Shown: one piece after another, positions 16,134-24,689 of the stretch
How the letters are laid out: every line of letters starts with the position of its first letter
Position numbering within the stretch: the stretch's first letter is position 1
NCBI GenBank assembly: GCA_938007995.1
Contig: CALLLW010000035.1
Span: forward strand, 1-47,480
Reading direction: 5' to 3'
Length of the DNA: 47,480 bases
DNA from: an uncultured Granulosicoccaceae bacterium
Lineage (GTDB): Bacteria; Pseudomonadota; Gammaproteobacteria; Granulosicoccales; Granulosicoccaceae
Program-made: the position numbers and the translations under genes
The notes under the pieces: model-generated
What the model was told of the DNA's origin: nothing
The model's database searches: none
What the model saw: the letters and a program-made list of their open reading frames with translations, nothing else

Positions 16134-16248
16134 GTGGCGCCTCACACCAGCCGCATCCCGGCACCCGAATCCACCGCTGCCGCTGCTCCCTTCCGGGCCT
16201 GACGGGGTTCACGGCTTCTCGTCGCGAGAGGGCCGATGCAAAGCACCA
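16134..16248 (-). ncRNA. ffs: 4.5S RNA of the signal recognition particle
   Basis: The conserved SRP core is visible on the minus strand: GTCAGGCCCGGAAGGGAGCA is the tetraloop region where the SRP protein Ffh binds. It is followed by the opposing GTGCCGGGATGCGGCTGGTG strand. The ends TGGTGC and GGCGCCA can pair. At about 115 bases it is the same size as the E. coli 4.5S RNA. It guides ribosomes making membrane proteins to the translocon. Ends are estimated from base pairing and are good to a few bases. Confidence 0.9.
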
Positions 16249-16518
16249 TTAACCAGTTCGTATTGTCAGGGTTTGCCGCAACTCTTTCAAGAGAAAACGA
16301 ATACAACATTGCATAAAGATGCGCGACGCGCTCCACCACACACTGTTGATGCCGGCACGACGAGGCTAAGTGATATGCGTAGAGCGGCAAAGCAGACGCG
16401 ATGAATTGCGCACTCACAACGCGCCGACACCAGAGAAATATTCAGAAAAACCATCCAAATCAAGTATAAAGCAGAGTACACTGCCGCCAAAAGAGACAAG
16501 CAACGGACAGGCAGGTTA

Positions 16519-17202
16519 ATGTCACCTCAAATCCTTGTGGTGGAAGACGAAGCGGGCATCCGACAACTAATCAACGATGCACTGTCAGGCCAGGCCTACG
16601 ACATTGTGATGTGCAACAACGCCATGACAGCAAGAACACAACTCTCAAAACAAACCCCTGATCTGGCAATTGTTGACTGGATGATGCCGCAGGTGTCTGG
16701 CATTGAGTTCATCAAGTCACTGCGCGCCAAAACCGAAACAGCCAGCCTGCCGATTATCATGCTTACGGCAAAAAGCACTGAAGACGACACCATTGAAGGG
16801 CTTGATGCCGGCGCTGATGACTATATAACCAAGCCATTCTCATTACGTGAGTTACGCTCCCGAGTTCACGCAGCTATTCGCAGGTCTACCAGTTACAAAA
16901 GCACCGACATACTCAGCCACGGCGACTTACAGCTGGATCAAAATTCGCTGCGCGTCACGGTGAAAAACGAAACCATCTCCCTGGGGCAGACCGAATTTAA
17001 AATTTTGCAGCTCTTGTTAAACCACTCTAATCGCGTATACAGCCGTGAACAATTACTTGATGAAGTCTGGGGATTTAATCACGAAGTAGAAGAGCGAACG
17101 GTAGACGTGCATATTTTGCGCTTGCGTAAAGCACTGCGGGCGTGCGGCATGCACGATGTCATTGAAACAGTTCGTGGTGCTGGCTACCGCCTTAGCACCT
17201 GA
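16519..17202 (+). CDS. phoB: Phosphate response regulator PhoB
   Basis: This 227-residue OmpR-type regulator has a receiver domain with phosphoacceptor Asp53 (AIVDWMMP), acidic pair at 10-11, and TKPF near residue 107. The C-terminal winged helix ends with RTVDVHILRLRKAL and VRGAGYRL. It activates Pho genes at low phosphate. The histidine kinase gene follows 24 bases later. No good Pho box was found in the 270 bases before it, so autoregulation is not evident. An AGG precedes the ATG. Confidence 0.96.
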   Translation: MSPQILVVEDEAGIRQLINDALSGQAYDIVMCNNAMTARTQLSKQTPDLAIVDWMMPQVSGIEFIKSLRAKTETASLPIIMLTAKSTEDDTIEGLDAGADDYITKPFSLRELRSRVHAAIRRSTSYKSTDILSHGDLQLDQNSLRVTVKNETISLGQTEFKILQLLLNHSNRVYSREQLLDEVWGFNHEVEERTVDVHILRLRKALRACGMHDVIETVRGAGYRLST

Positions 17203-17226
17203 GCAACTCTGCAAACACCCGTCACT

Positions 17227-18555
17227 GTGAAGTCACATATTTCAGCTGAAAAAAACCGCCTGATATTGATCGGTCTGTTCGGGGTTGTTGTTGGCTGGAT
17301 AATCAACTCTGTACCGATTGGACTTGCTACCGCATTCTTTGCCTACTCATGCTGGCTGGTTTATCAGGCGAATCAGGTTGATGCCTGGTTGCAAAAAGGC
17401 GCAAACCGCGACACCGCCCCTGACACCGATGGTGTTATTGGCAACATTGAAAAGCTGATTTTTCGTGGTAAACAAAGCGACAGAAGCCGTAAAGCGCGGA
17501 TGAAAAAAATCCTTGGCTGGTACAACCGTTCCGCTTCTGCCCTGCCGGATGCAACTGTAGTTACTAACAATAACTTCGAAATTATCTGGAGCAACGAAGC
17601 GGCACAGACCAACCTTGGCATATACAACAACAAAGACGCCGGGCAACGCATTGATAATATTGTGCGTGACATTCGTTTTCAAAAGTACGTAAAAGATAAC
17701 GATCCGGATGAGATAGAAATTGAATTCAAGTCTCCTGCAAACAAAAACATAACGCTTGCAGTCAGGCGCGTTGCCTATGCCGAGAACATGTATTTGTTCA
17801 GTGCCCGTGACGTCAGCCAACGGGTGCAGCTGCGCGAAACGCGTGCCGCATTCGTAGCTAACGCTTCGCACGAACTTAAAACACCACTAACGGTGGTTAA
17901 CGGATATCTGGAGCTGCTCAGTGAAGATGACTCACTGCCACTGGAAGCTCGCAAAAAAATCGCTATTGCTGAAGAACACGCTCAGCGCATGAAGGATATT
18001 GTCACTGATTTGCTAACACTATCGAAGCTTGAAAATCAGCAACTCGAAGCATCCAAGCTGACCGCTGTTGATGTGGGTAAAATTCTGTCTGGTATCAGCG
18101 CAGATCTTAAACGCAATCGATTTGGCAAAGATCACGTTATTGAAACCAACATAGACAACAACATTCAATTGCTTGGCAGTGAATCTGAAATCGAAAGCGT
18201 TTGTAACAACCTTTGCTTTAATGCGGTGCAACACACACCGGCAGGCACTGTAGTCACAATTAAGTGGCAATCGCTGGCTGAAGGTGGTGCACGCCTTGCC
18301 ATCAGCGACAACGGACAAGGTATACCGCCTCAGCACCTGACGCACATAACCGAGCGTTTCTACCGGGTGGATAACGAGCAATCCCGCGAATCAGGCGGCA
18401 CGGGTCTGGGCTTGTCGATAGTCAAACATATCGTACATCGCCATCAGGGCGAGCTGCGCATCAGCAGTGAGCCGGGTCAGGGCACGACTTTCAGCATTGA
18501 TTTCCCGCCGGAAAAGGTTATCCCCGCAGCAAACAAAAAATCTGCGGTGAGTTAA
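17227..18555 (+). CDS. phoR: Phosphate sensor histidine kinase PhoR
   Basis: This 442-residue protein starts at GTG. A paired hydrophobic segment (about 11-46) anchors it to the inner membrane and there is no large periplasmic domain. A PAS domain (about 100-200) and HisKA with H215 (NASHELKTPLT) follow, then N box NLCFNAVQHTP, DNGQGIP and GGTGLGLSIV. These all fit PhoR, which phosphorylates PhoB when the Pst transporter signals low phosphate through PhoU. It ends about 100 bases before pstS. Confidence 0.95.
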   Translation: MKSHISAEKNRLILIGLFGVVVGWIINSVPIGLATAFFAYSCWLVYQANQVDAWLQKGANRDTAPDTDGVIGNIEKLIFRGKQSDRSRKARMKKILGWYNRSASALPDATVVTNNNFEIIWSNEAAQTNLGIYNNKDAGQRIDNIVRDIRFQKYVKDNDPDEIEIEFKSPANKNITLAVRRVAYAENMYLFSARDVSQRVQLRETRAAFVANASHELKTPLTVVNGYLELLSEDDSLPLEARKKIAIAEEHAQRMKDIVTDLLTLSKLENQQLEASKLTAVDVGKILSGISADLKRNRFGKDHVIETNIDNNIQLLGSESEIESVCNNLCFNAVQHTPAGTVVTIKWQSLAEGGARLAISDNGQGIPPQHLTHITERFYRVDNEQSRESGGTGLGLSIVKHIVHRHQGELRISSEPGQGTTFSIDFPPEKVIPAANKKSAVS

Positions 18556-18588
18556 ATCACACACGGTAAATGTGATCTTCGCCCGGGA

Positions 18589-18622
18589 TTGTCATAAAAG
18601 CTTCATATTCAGATCGTATACT
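18589..18622 (+). promoter_or_regulatory. Pho box and -10 element for pstS
   Basis: TTGTCATAAAAGCTTCAT at 18589-18606 matches the Pho-box plan of two seven-base repeats (consensus CTGTCAT) separated by four bases; the first repeat matches 6 of 7 and the second 4 of 7. A -10 hexamer TATACT follows at 18617-18622, ten bases later, the usual spacing for a PhoB-activated promoter without a -35. An AGAGGA Shine-Dalgarno precedes the pstS ATG downstream. Confidence 0.7.
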
Positions 18623-18653
18623 TCTCGGAATCAACACAGAGGAATCATCGAAA

Positions 18654-19712
18654 ATGACCGCAAAACGCAGCTTTTTTACCGCCGCGATAGCCACAGCCCT
18701 GGTTTGCACCGCAATCACCGCTACAGCACAGAGCGCACGAGACCAGATCAGCATTGTCGGATCATCGACAGTGTTCCCGTTTGCCACCGTGGTGGCTGAG
18801 CGGTTTGGTCAGACAACCAGCTTTAAAACACCAAAGATCGAATCCACCGGCTCCGGTGGCGGCATGAAGTTGTTTTGCAGTGGTGTCGGGGTACAGTATC
18901 CGGACATCACCAACAGCTCCCGTCGCATCAAAAAAGGCGAGTTTGAAAACTGCGCTGCCAATGGCGTGACCGACATCATCGAGGTGCTTATCGGTTTTGA
19001 CGGCATCACTCTGGCCAACTCGGTCGAGGCAGATATACTCGAAATCAGCCGCAAGGATATATTTCTGGCGTTAGCCAAAGAAGTACCAAACCCGGATGGC
19101 GGTGATGAGCTGGTAGAAAATCCTTATCAGCAGTGGTCTGAAGTCAATCCGGACTTGCCGGACATTGATATCGAAGTGATCGGCCCACCACCCACCTCAG
19201 GCACACGTGATGCGTTCGTTGAACTGGCAATGGAAGGTGGTTGTAGCGCGATCGAATCAATCGCTGCACTGGAAGACACCGATGAAGATAAATTCAAAGC
19301 AGTCTGCCACACTGTGCGCGAAGACGGCGCTTTTATAGAAGCCGGTGAGAACGACAACCTGATCGTGCAAAAGCTCGAATCCAACCGGGATGCACTCGGC
19401 ATATTCGGCTTCAGCTTTCTGGAGCAGAACAGCGACATCGTTCAGCCATCACTGATAGATGGATTCGAGCCGACATTCGAATCTATCGCAGATGGCAGCT
19501 ACCCTGTGTCACGACCGCTCTATTTTTACGTTAAGAAGGCACACATTGGTGTGATTCCCGGCATTGATGACTACCTGCTGGAATTCACCAGCGAAGGTGC
19601 CTGGGGTGAAGATGGCTACCTGGCAGATAAGGGTATGATCCCGCTCGATGACGATATCCGTACCGAAAGTGCCGCCAGCATTGCGGCGTTCGAGACAATG
19701 ACAATGGACTGA
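18654..19712 (+). CDS. pstS: Phosphate-binding protein PstS
   Basis: This 352-residue protein has a signal peptide ending near ATAQS at about residue 26, so the mature protein is periplasmic. Phosphate-contact motifs are GSSTVFPFA (about 36-44), ESTGSGGGMKLFC and GPPPTSGTRDAF. It delivers phosphate to PstCA. The Pho box upstream predicts strong induction at low phosphate. Two hairpins follow directly after the stop, consistent with higher expression than the membrane genes downstream. Confidence 0.95.
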   Translation: MTAKRSFFTAAIATALVCTAITATAQSARDQISIVGSSTVFPFATVVAERFGQTTSFKTPKIESTGSGGGMKLFCSGVGVQYPDITNSSRRIKKGEFENCAANGVTDIIEVLIGFDGITLANSVEADILEISRKDIFLALAKEVPNPDGGDELVENPYQQWSEVNPDLPDIDIEVIGPPPTSGTRDAFVELAMEGGCSAIESIAALEDTDEDKFKAVCHTVREDGAFIEAGENDNLIVQKLESNRDALGIFGFSFLEQNSDIVQPSLIDGFEPTFESIADGSYPVSRPLYFYVKKAHIGVIPGIDDYLLEFTSEGAWGEDGYLADKGMIPLDDDIRTESAASIAAFETMTMD

Positions 19713-19747
19713 ACCTGACAGCGGTGTAAACTAACGTACTGTCAGGT
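19713..19747 (+). repeat. Nine-base inverted repeat after pstS
   Basis: ACCTGACAG (19713-19721) and CTGTCAGGT (19739-19747) pair perfectly with a 17-base loop, starting at the base after the pstS stop. There is no T-run, so it is not a simple terminator. It may stabilise the pstS transcript against 3' exonucleases (inference). Confidence 0.6.
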
Positions 19748-19748
19748 A

Positions 19749-19794
19749 AGCGGGGACTGGTCCGAACTACTCGGGTCAACGGCCCCGCTTTTTT
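19749..19794 (+). terminator. Rho-independent terminator between pstS and pstC
   Basis: AGCGGGG (19749-19755) pairs with CCCCGCT (19783-19789), with a smaller inner stem in the loop, and six T residues follow. It would terminate most transcripts after pstS and let a fraction read into pstC. Confidence 0.8.
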
Positions 19795-19875
19795 GCGTTT
19801 GAAGCGGTTGTTTTCATATTCACCGATAACCCATGCCGAGTAACCATTGAAATTCGCATCCGAGGATAGGTCGTC

Positions 19876-21255
19876 ATGAGCACAAGCATGCTTCTGCTGG
19901 TGATTTTCATACTGACCGCACTTACCTATGTTGTGGGCCGATCAAGGGCTGCAAGCTTACGTAAACAATCAACATCCATGCATTCACTGCCACGTTACTA
20001 TGGTTATCTGGCGGCAATTTGCACAGCAGTGCCATCTCTGATTTTACTGGCACTTTGGTCTGCTGCAGAGCCGGTGCTGCTAAAGAGCAGTACCATTGGC
20101 ACCCTGCCCGCCGAGGTACAGGCATTGTCTACCGGTGAGCTCGACCTGGTCGTAAATGACATCAAAAATATCGCCACAGGTGGTATTTCTCAATCGGCCG
20201 ATGACCCTGTCCGTGCAGCAGCAGCACAGCATTACACCGAGTCCCGGGCAAGCAGTCGCTTATATCGCACGATAGCGGTACTAATATTATGCATTGCAGG
20301 TGCACTGTTCGGTCTTAAAAAAATAAACTCGGGCACCCGCGCACGAGTAGCGGTCGAACGCGCCATTATGATCGGCCTGCTTATATGCAGTTGTATCGCT
20401 ATTTTTACCACGGTCGGCATTGTTTTATCAGTGTTGTTTGAATCACTGAGATTTTTTAACAAAGTTCCGTTTAATGAATTTGTGTTCGGCTTACAGTGGA
20501 GCCCGCAAACTGCCATACGTGCAGATCAGGTGGGCAGCTCGGGTAGCTTCGGTGCCGTACCTATTTTTGCCGGTACACTTTTAATTTCTGTCATTGCTAT
20601 GTTGGTCGCAGTCCCGTTCGGATTAATGTCAGCAATCTATCTTGCAGAGTATGCAAGCAGCACGGTGAGATCATGGGCCAAACCACTGCTTGAAATTCTG
20701 GCAGGCATTCCAACAGTGGTCTACGGGTTCTTTGCCGCATTGACTGTCGCGCCGCTGATTCGCGATGCCGGTGAATCTATAGGATTAAGCGTTGCCTCCG
20801 AAAGTGCACTGGCAGCAGGCCTGGTTATGGGCATTATGATCATACCGTTTGTATCTTCACTTTCAGACGACGTCATTACTGCCGTACCGCAGGCCATGCG
20901 CGATGGATCACTTGGCCTTGGTGCAACCAAATCTGAGACCATTAAACGTGTGGTTATTCCTGCCGCACTGCCCGGTATTGTCGGTGGTATTTTACTCGCA
21001 GTATCACGCGCCATTGGTGAAACCATGATTGTGGTGATGGCAGCAGGACTTGCAGCTAATCTGACGATCAACCCACTTGAAGCAGTTACTACAGTCACGG
21101 TGCAGATCGTCACGCTACTGACGGGTGACCAGGCGTTTGACAGCCCGAAAACTCTGGCAGCTTTTGCACTTGGCCTAATGCTTTTTGTAACCACACTGAT
21201 ACTCAATGTGATTGCACTGCAGATTGTGCGCAAGTACCGGGAGCAATACGAATGA
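19876..21255 (+). CDS. pstC: Phosphate ABC permease PstC
   Basis: At 459 residues it is much longer than the 319-residue E. coli protein. The extra length is an N-terminal region with about three additional hydrophobic segments (residues 1-20, 42-62, 128-146) and a periplasmic stretch between. The conserved permease part starts near residue 165 and includes EILAGIPTVVYG and the cytoplasmic loop RDGSLGLGATKSETIKRVVIPAALPGI, which contacts the ATPase. Long PstC forms are common in marine proteobacteria. An AGG-type Shine-Dalgarno precedes the ATG. Its stop overlaps pstA by four bases. Confidence 0.93.
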   Translation: MSTSMLLLVIFILTALTYVVGRSRAASLRKQSTSMHSLPRYYGYLAAICTAVPSLILLALWSAAEPVLLKSSTIGTLPAEVQALSTGELDLVVNDIKNIATGGISQSADDPVRAAAAQHYTESRASSRLYRTIAVLILCIAGALFGLKKINSGTRARVAVERAIMIGLLICSCIAIFTTVGIVLSVLFESLRFFNKVPFNEFVFGLQWSPQTAIRADQVGSSGSFGAVPIFAGTLLISVIAMLVAVPFGLMSAIYLAEYASSTVRSWAKPLLEILAGIPTVVYGFFAALTVAPLIRDAGESIGLSVASESALAAGLVMGIMIIPFVSSLSDDVITAVPQAMRDGSLGLGATKSETIKRVVIPAALPGIVGGILLAVSRAIGETMIVVMAAGLAANLTINPLEAVTTVTVQIVTLLTGDQAFDSPKTLAAFALGLMLFVTTLILNVIALQIVRKYREQYE

Positions 21256-22565
21256 CAGAGCAGACCCGACAAACACAAGTACAGGCAATGTCCGACACCA
21301 CTATAAGAGTGCGCCAGTCACTGAAAAAACGCTACGCACGTGAAAAGCGCTTTCGATTGTTCGGCATGATCGCCATCATTGCCAGTTTGACTTTTCTGGC
21401 AGTGTTGATTATCAGCATCACAATACGCGGCCTGCCGGCATTCAAACAAACCTTCATCAACCTTGATGTAACGCTGGATGCTCAAACTCTCGGGGTTGAT
21501 GAAACCGCCGATGAAAATGCACTACGCAGAGCGAACTACAACGGTGCAATACGCAATTCATTGCTGGAACTATTTCCGGACGTTTCCTCTCGCAAGGAAA
21601 AAAGGGCACTCTATAGTTTTGTCAGTAAAGGTGGTCAATACGACCTGCAGGCACAGGTGATGGCCGACCCCGCCCTGATCGGTCAGACTGTCAACGTCTG
21701 GCTGCCGGTTGGAGACGACACCAGCGGTTATCTGCGTGGGCATATCGATACCACACTGCCTGAGAAAAAGCGCCGCTTCAAAGACAATCAGATCGCCTGG
21801 GTTGAGGAATTGAGATCGAACGGGCAGATAGAAACCCGCTTTAACAGCACTTTTTTCAGTCGCGGTGATTCACGCGAACCGGAGCTGGCAGGCATCAAAG
21901 GCTCTTTGTTCGGCTCTTTGCTGACCTTACTGGTTACGCTCACGCTGTCGTTTCCAATCGCGGTGGCTACCGCTATTTATCTTGAAGAGTTCGCTCCGAA
22001 GAATCGCTGGACCGATATCATTGAAGTTAATATCAATAACCTCGCAGCTGTACCTTCTATAGTGTTTGGCTTACTTGGCCTGGCTATTTTTATTAACTTT
22101 TTTCAACTGCCGCGCAGCGCACCGATTGTCGGCGGCCTGGTACTGTCACTGATGACGCTGCCTACCATAATCATCTCGGCACGGGCAGCGCTTAAATCCG
22201 TACCCCCCTCAATACGCGATGCAGCACTCGGGCTCGGCGCCTCAAGATTGCAGGTGGTTTTTCATCACGTGCTGCCACTGGCAATGCCCGGCATACTGAC
22301 CGGTACTATTATTGGCATGGCACAGGCACTCGGTGAAACCGCACCACTGTTGATGATTGGTATGGTGGCATTTATCGTTGATGTACCGACTACCCTCACC
22401 GATCCCGCAACCGTGCTACCGGTTCAGATATTTCAATGGGCTGACTTACCGGAAAAAGGTTTTGTTGAAAAAACTTCTGCCGCGATTATGGTGCTGTTGG
22501 GCTTTTTAATTCTCATGAACGCGACCGCTGTTTTTCTGCGACGCAAGTTTGAAAGAAAATGGTAG
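21252..22565 (+). CDS. pstA: Phosphate ABC permease PstA
   Basis: This 437-residue protein has a long insertion (about 60-205) between the first helix and the rest of the permease, predicted periplasmic. Helices 2-6 hold the conserved NNLAAVPSIVFGLLG and the EAA-type loop RDAALGLGASRLQVVFHHVLPLAMPGI. It starts in an ATGA overlap with pstC. Together they form the membrane channel of the phosphate importer. The insertion is absent from the 296-residue E. coli protein. Confidence 0.94.
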   Translation: MTEQTRQTQVQAMSDTTIRVRQSLKKRYAREKRFRLFGMIAIIASLTFLAVLIISITIRGLPAFKQTFINLDVTLDAQTLGVDETADENALRRANYNGAIRNSLLELFPDVSSRKEKRALYSFVSKGGQYDLQAQVMADPALIGQTVNVWLPVGDDTSGYLRGHIDTTLPEKKRRFKDNQIAWVEELRSNGQIETRFNSTFFSRGDSREPELAGIKGSLFGSLLTLLVTLTLSFPIAVATAIYLEEFAPKNRWTDIIEVNINNLAAVPSIVFGLLGLAIFINFFQLPRSAPIVGGLVLSLMTLPTIIISARAALKSVPPSIRDAALGLGASRLQVVFHHVLPLAMPGILTGTIIGMAQALGETAPLLMIGMVAFIVDVPTTLTDPATVLPVQIFQWADLPEKGFVEKTSAAIMVLLGFLILMNATAVFLRRKFERKW

Positions 22566-22620
22566 CCACTGACTGTTGTTCAACCAAAAGTAAGTCCACC
22601 GGATATGCCGGAAAATAATC

Positions 22621-23493
22621 ATGAATAAAGAAAACACCATTCCCGCACTGGATATCGATCAGCAAACACCTAACGAGCAAACGATAGAAGAAATCGTTGC
22701 ATCACTGGGTGACACAGTCGGTGAGGCACGGGTTGAAAATCCGAAGATGTCAGTGTCAGGCGTTGATGTGTTCTATGCAGAAAAACAGGCGATCTTCGGT
22801 GTTGATCTGGACATAGCCAACAATGAAGTGATATCCATGATCGGCCCTTCAGGCTGCGGCAAATCAACACTGCTGCGATGCCTGAACCGCATGAACGACA
22901 CGATTCCAATCTGCCGTGTCACCGGAGAGATCATGCTCGACGGTGAAGGTATCTACAGCAAGGATACCGACCCGGTACTGCTGCGCGCACGTGTCGGCAT
23001 GGTATTCCAAAAGCCCAATCCGTTCCCGAAATCCATTTACGAAAACGTCGCCTACGGACCCAGGCTACACGGACTCAATCGCAACAAGGCAGATCTTGAC
23101 GATATTGTTGTTAACAGTCTGCGTAAAGCCGGCATCTATGATGAAGTTAAAAACCGCCTTGATGACGCGGGCACCAGCTTGTCAGGTGGTCAGCAACAAC
23201 GGCTATGCATAGCTCGCACTATCGCCTGCTCACCCGAAGTTATTCTGATGGATGAACCCTGCTCTGCACTTGATCCTATTGCCACTGCAAAAATCGAAGA
23301 GCTGATTGATGAGCTGCGTGAAAACTATGCAATTGCCATTGTTACACACTCAATGCAACAGGCAGCGCGGGTTTCACAGCGCACTGCATACTTCCATCTT
23401 GGTAAGTTGGTTGAAGTTGGTGATACCGATACTATCTTTACCAACCCCAAGCACGAATTAACTGAAAAATACATCACCGGTCGCTTCGGATAA
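22621..23493 (+). CDS. pstB: Phosphate ABC transporter ATPase PstB
   Basis: This 290-residue ATPase has Walker [10 protein letters not shown], signature LSGGQQQRL, Walker [14 protein letters not shown] and the switch His in [10 protein letters not shown]. The conserved [21 protein letters not shown] segment identifies the phosphate-specific subgroup. About 35 N-terminal residues precede the fold, slightly more than in E. coli. It lies 55 bases after pstA. Confidence 0.97.
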   Translation: MNKENTIPALDIDQQTPNEQTIEEIVASLGDTVGEARVENPKMSVSGVDVFYAEKQAIFGVDLDIANNEVISMIGPSGCGKSTLLRCLNRMNDTIPICRVTGEIMLDGEGIYSKDTDPVLLRARVGMVFQKPNPFPKSIYENVAYGPRLHGLNRNKADLDDIVVNSLRKAGIYDEVKNRLDDAGTSLSGGQQQRLCIARTIACSPEVILMDEPCSALDPIATAKIEELIDELRENYAIAIVTHSMQQAARVSQRTAYFHLGKLVEVGDTDTIFTNPKHELTEKYITGRFG

Positions 23494-23552
23494 GCGATGC
23501 CGATCTCTTTCTACGCGCACCTGACCCACGCCCACCTGACGAGCCTGATTCT

Positions 23553-24263
23553 ATGAGAACATTCAACCCGGAAGGACATACCGCTCAAGCGTTTGACACT
23601 GAACTTAATGACGTCAAACACAAGGTGATGACCATGGGCGGACTGGTAGAGTCAATGGTGCACAATGGCCTTGAGGCATTGCTGTCAATGGATGAAAGCC
23701 TTGGCAGACAGGTCATGGAAGACGACCACCAGGCTAATCAGTTTGAGCTCGATATCGATGAGGACTGCACTCGCATACTGGCGCGCCGTCAACCTGCAGC
23801 CAGCGACCTCAGACTGGTCATCGCCATCATTAAAACCATCACCGATCTCGAGCGCATTGGCGATGAGGCGGAAAAGCTGGGACGCATTGGCGTGAAGCTA
23901 TCCAGTGAAGCGAATGTACCGGCATACTATAAAGATCTGCGTCACCTTGGTGAGCACGTCAAGGTGATGCTGCGCGATGCGCTCGACGCCTTTACCCGAA
24001 TGGATGTCGAAGCTGCATTTCACACTGCAGCCAAAGACGAAGCTATTGATAAAGAATATTCAAATTTTGCACGTCTGCTGATCTCGCACATGATGGAGAA
24101 TCCCGCCAATATCAGCCATGCGCTGGACGTCAGCTGGTGTGCCAGATCGCTTGAACGCATTGCAGATCATGCCTGCAACATATGTGAATACGTGATCTAT
24201 CTTGTCGAAGGGCAGGATATTCGCCACAGCAACCTGGATGAAATGCGCAAGCAGTTGCTATAG
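23553..24263 (+). CDS. phoU: Phosphate signalling protein PhoU
   Basis: This 236-residue protein has the double three-helix PhoU fold. Metal-binding repeats are seen at LERIGDEAEKL and LERIADHACNI. PhoU links PstSCAB to PhoR and keeps PhoB off when phosphate is plentiful. It closes the locus. Its 3' end overlaps the 3' end of convergent dgkA by six bases. Confidence 0.96.
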   Translation: MRTFNPEGHTAQAFDTELNDVKHKVMTMGGLVESMVHNGLEALLSMDESLGRQVMEDDHQANQFELDIDEDCTRILARRQPAASDLRLVIAIIKTITDLERIGDEAEKLGRIGVKLSSEANVPAYYKDLRHLGEHVKVMLRDALDAFTRMDVEAAFHTAAKDEAIDKEYSNFARLLISHMMENPANISHALDVSWCARSLERIADHACNICEYVIYLVEGQDIRHSNLDEMRKQLL

Positions 24264-24641
24264 GTTTATTGCCGCTATATCGCCCTGTAAAAGCACACAG
24301 AGCCAGACAGTAAACAGAATAATGAGCGCTAATAATACCGCAGCTGAGCCTGCGTCTTTGGCGGCACCGGAAAGCTCGTGATAGCCATCACCGATACGAT
24401 CAACTACTTTTTCAATTGCGGTGTTCAGCAGCTCAACAACCAGCAAGAGCAGCACGCTTGATGTAAGCATCGCCACTTCAAGCGCGTTGTCACCAACAAA
24501 AAGCGCCAGTGGCAAAAGCACTGCGGCAAGCCATACTTCCTGCCTGAAAGCGCCCTCAGTGGCATAGGTATTTCTCAGACCTTTCAATGAGTAACCGCTT
24601 GCTGCGATCAACCGCGCGAAACCGGTAGCTTCATTTTTCAT
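24258..24641 (-). CDS. dgkA: Diacylglycerol kinase DgkA
   Basis: This 127-residue protein has three membrane helices and the catalytic signature ELLNTAIEKVVDRI followed by AKDAGSAAV. DgkA phosphorylates diacylglycerol in the inner membrane, recycling lipid released during membrane-derived glucan or LPS modification. The start is ATG. It follows the EAL protein gene by 48 bases on the same strand, so the two may be co-transcribed. Confidence 0.95.
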   Translation of the reverse strand: MKNEATGFARLIAASGYSLKGLRNTYATEGAFRQEVWLAAVLLPLALFVGDNALEVAMLTSSVLLLLVVELLNTAIEKVVDRIGDGYHELSGAAKDAGSAAVLLALIILFTVWLCVLLQGDIAAINL

Positions 24642-24689
24642 AGATTAAGCATCGATGATGTTGGCAGAGACGCCGGTAAATTCACCCTG

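Noticed and set aside
18556..18576. ATCACA/TGTGAT hairpin after phoR
   Set aside because: Only six base pairs, a nine-base loop and no T-run; too weak for a terminator and inverted relative to a CRP site.
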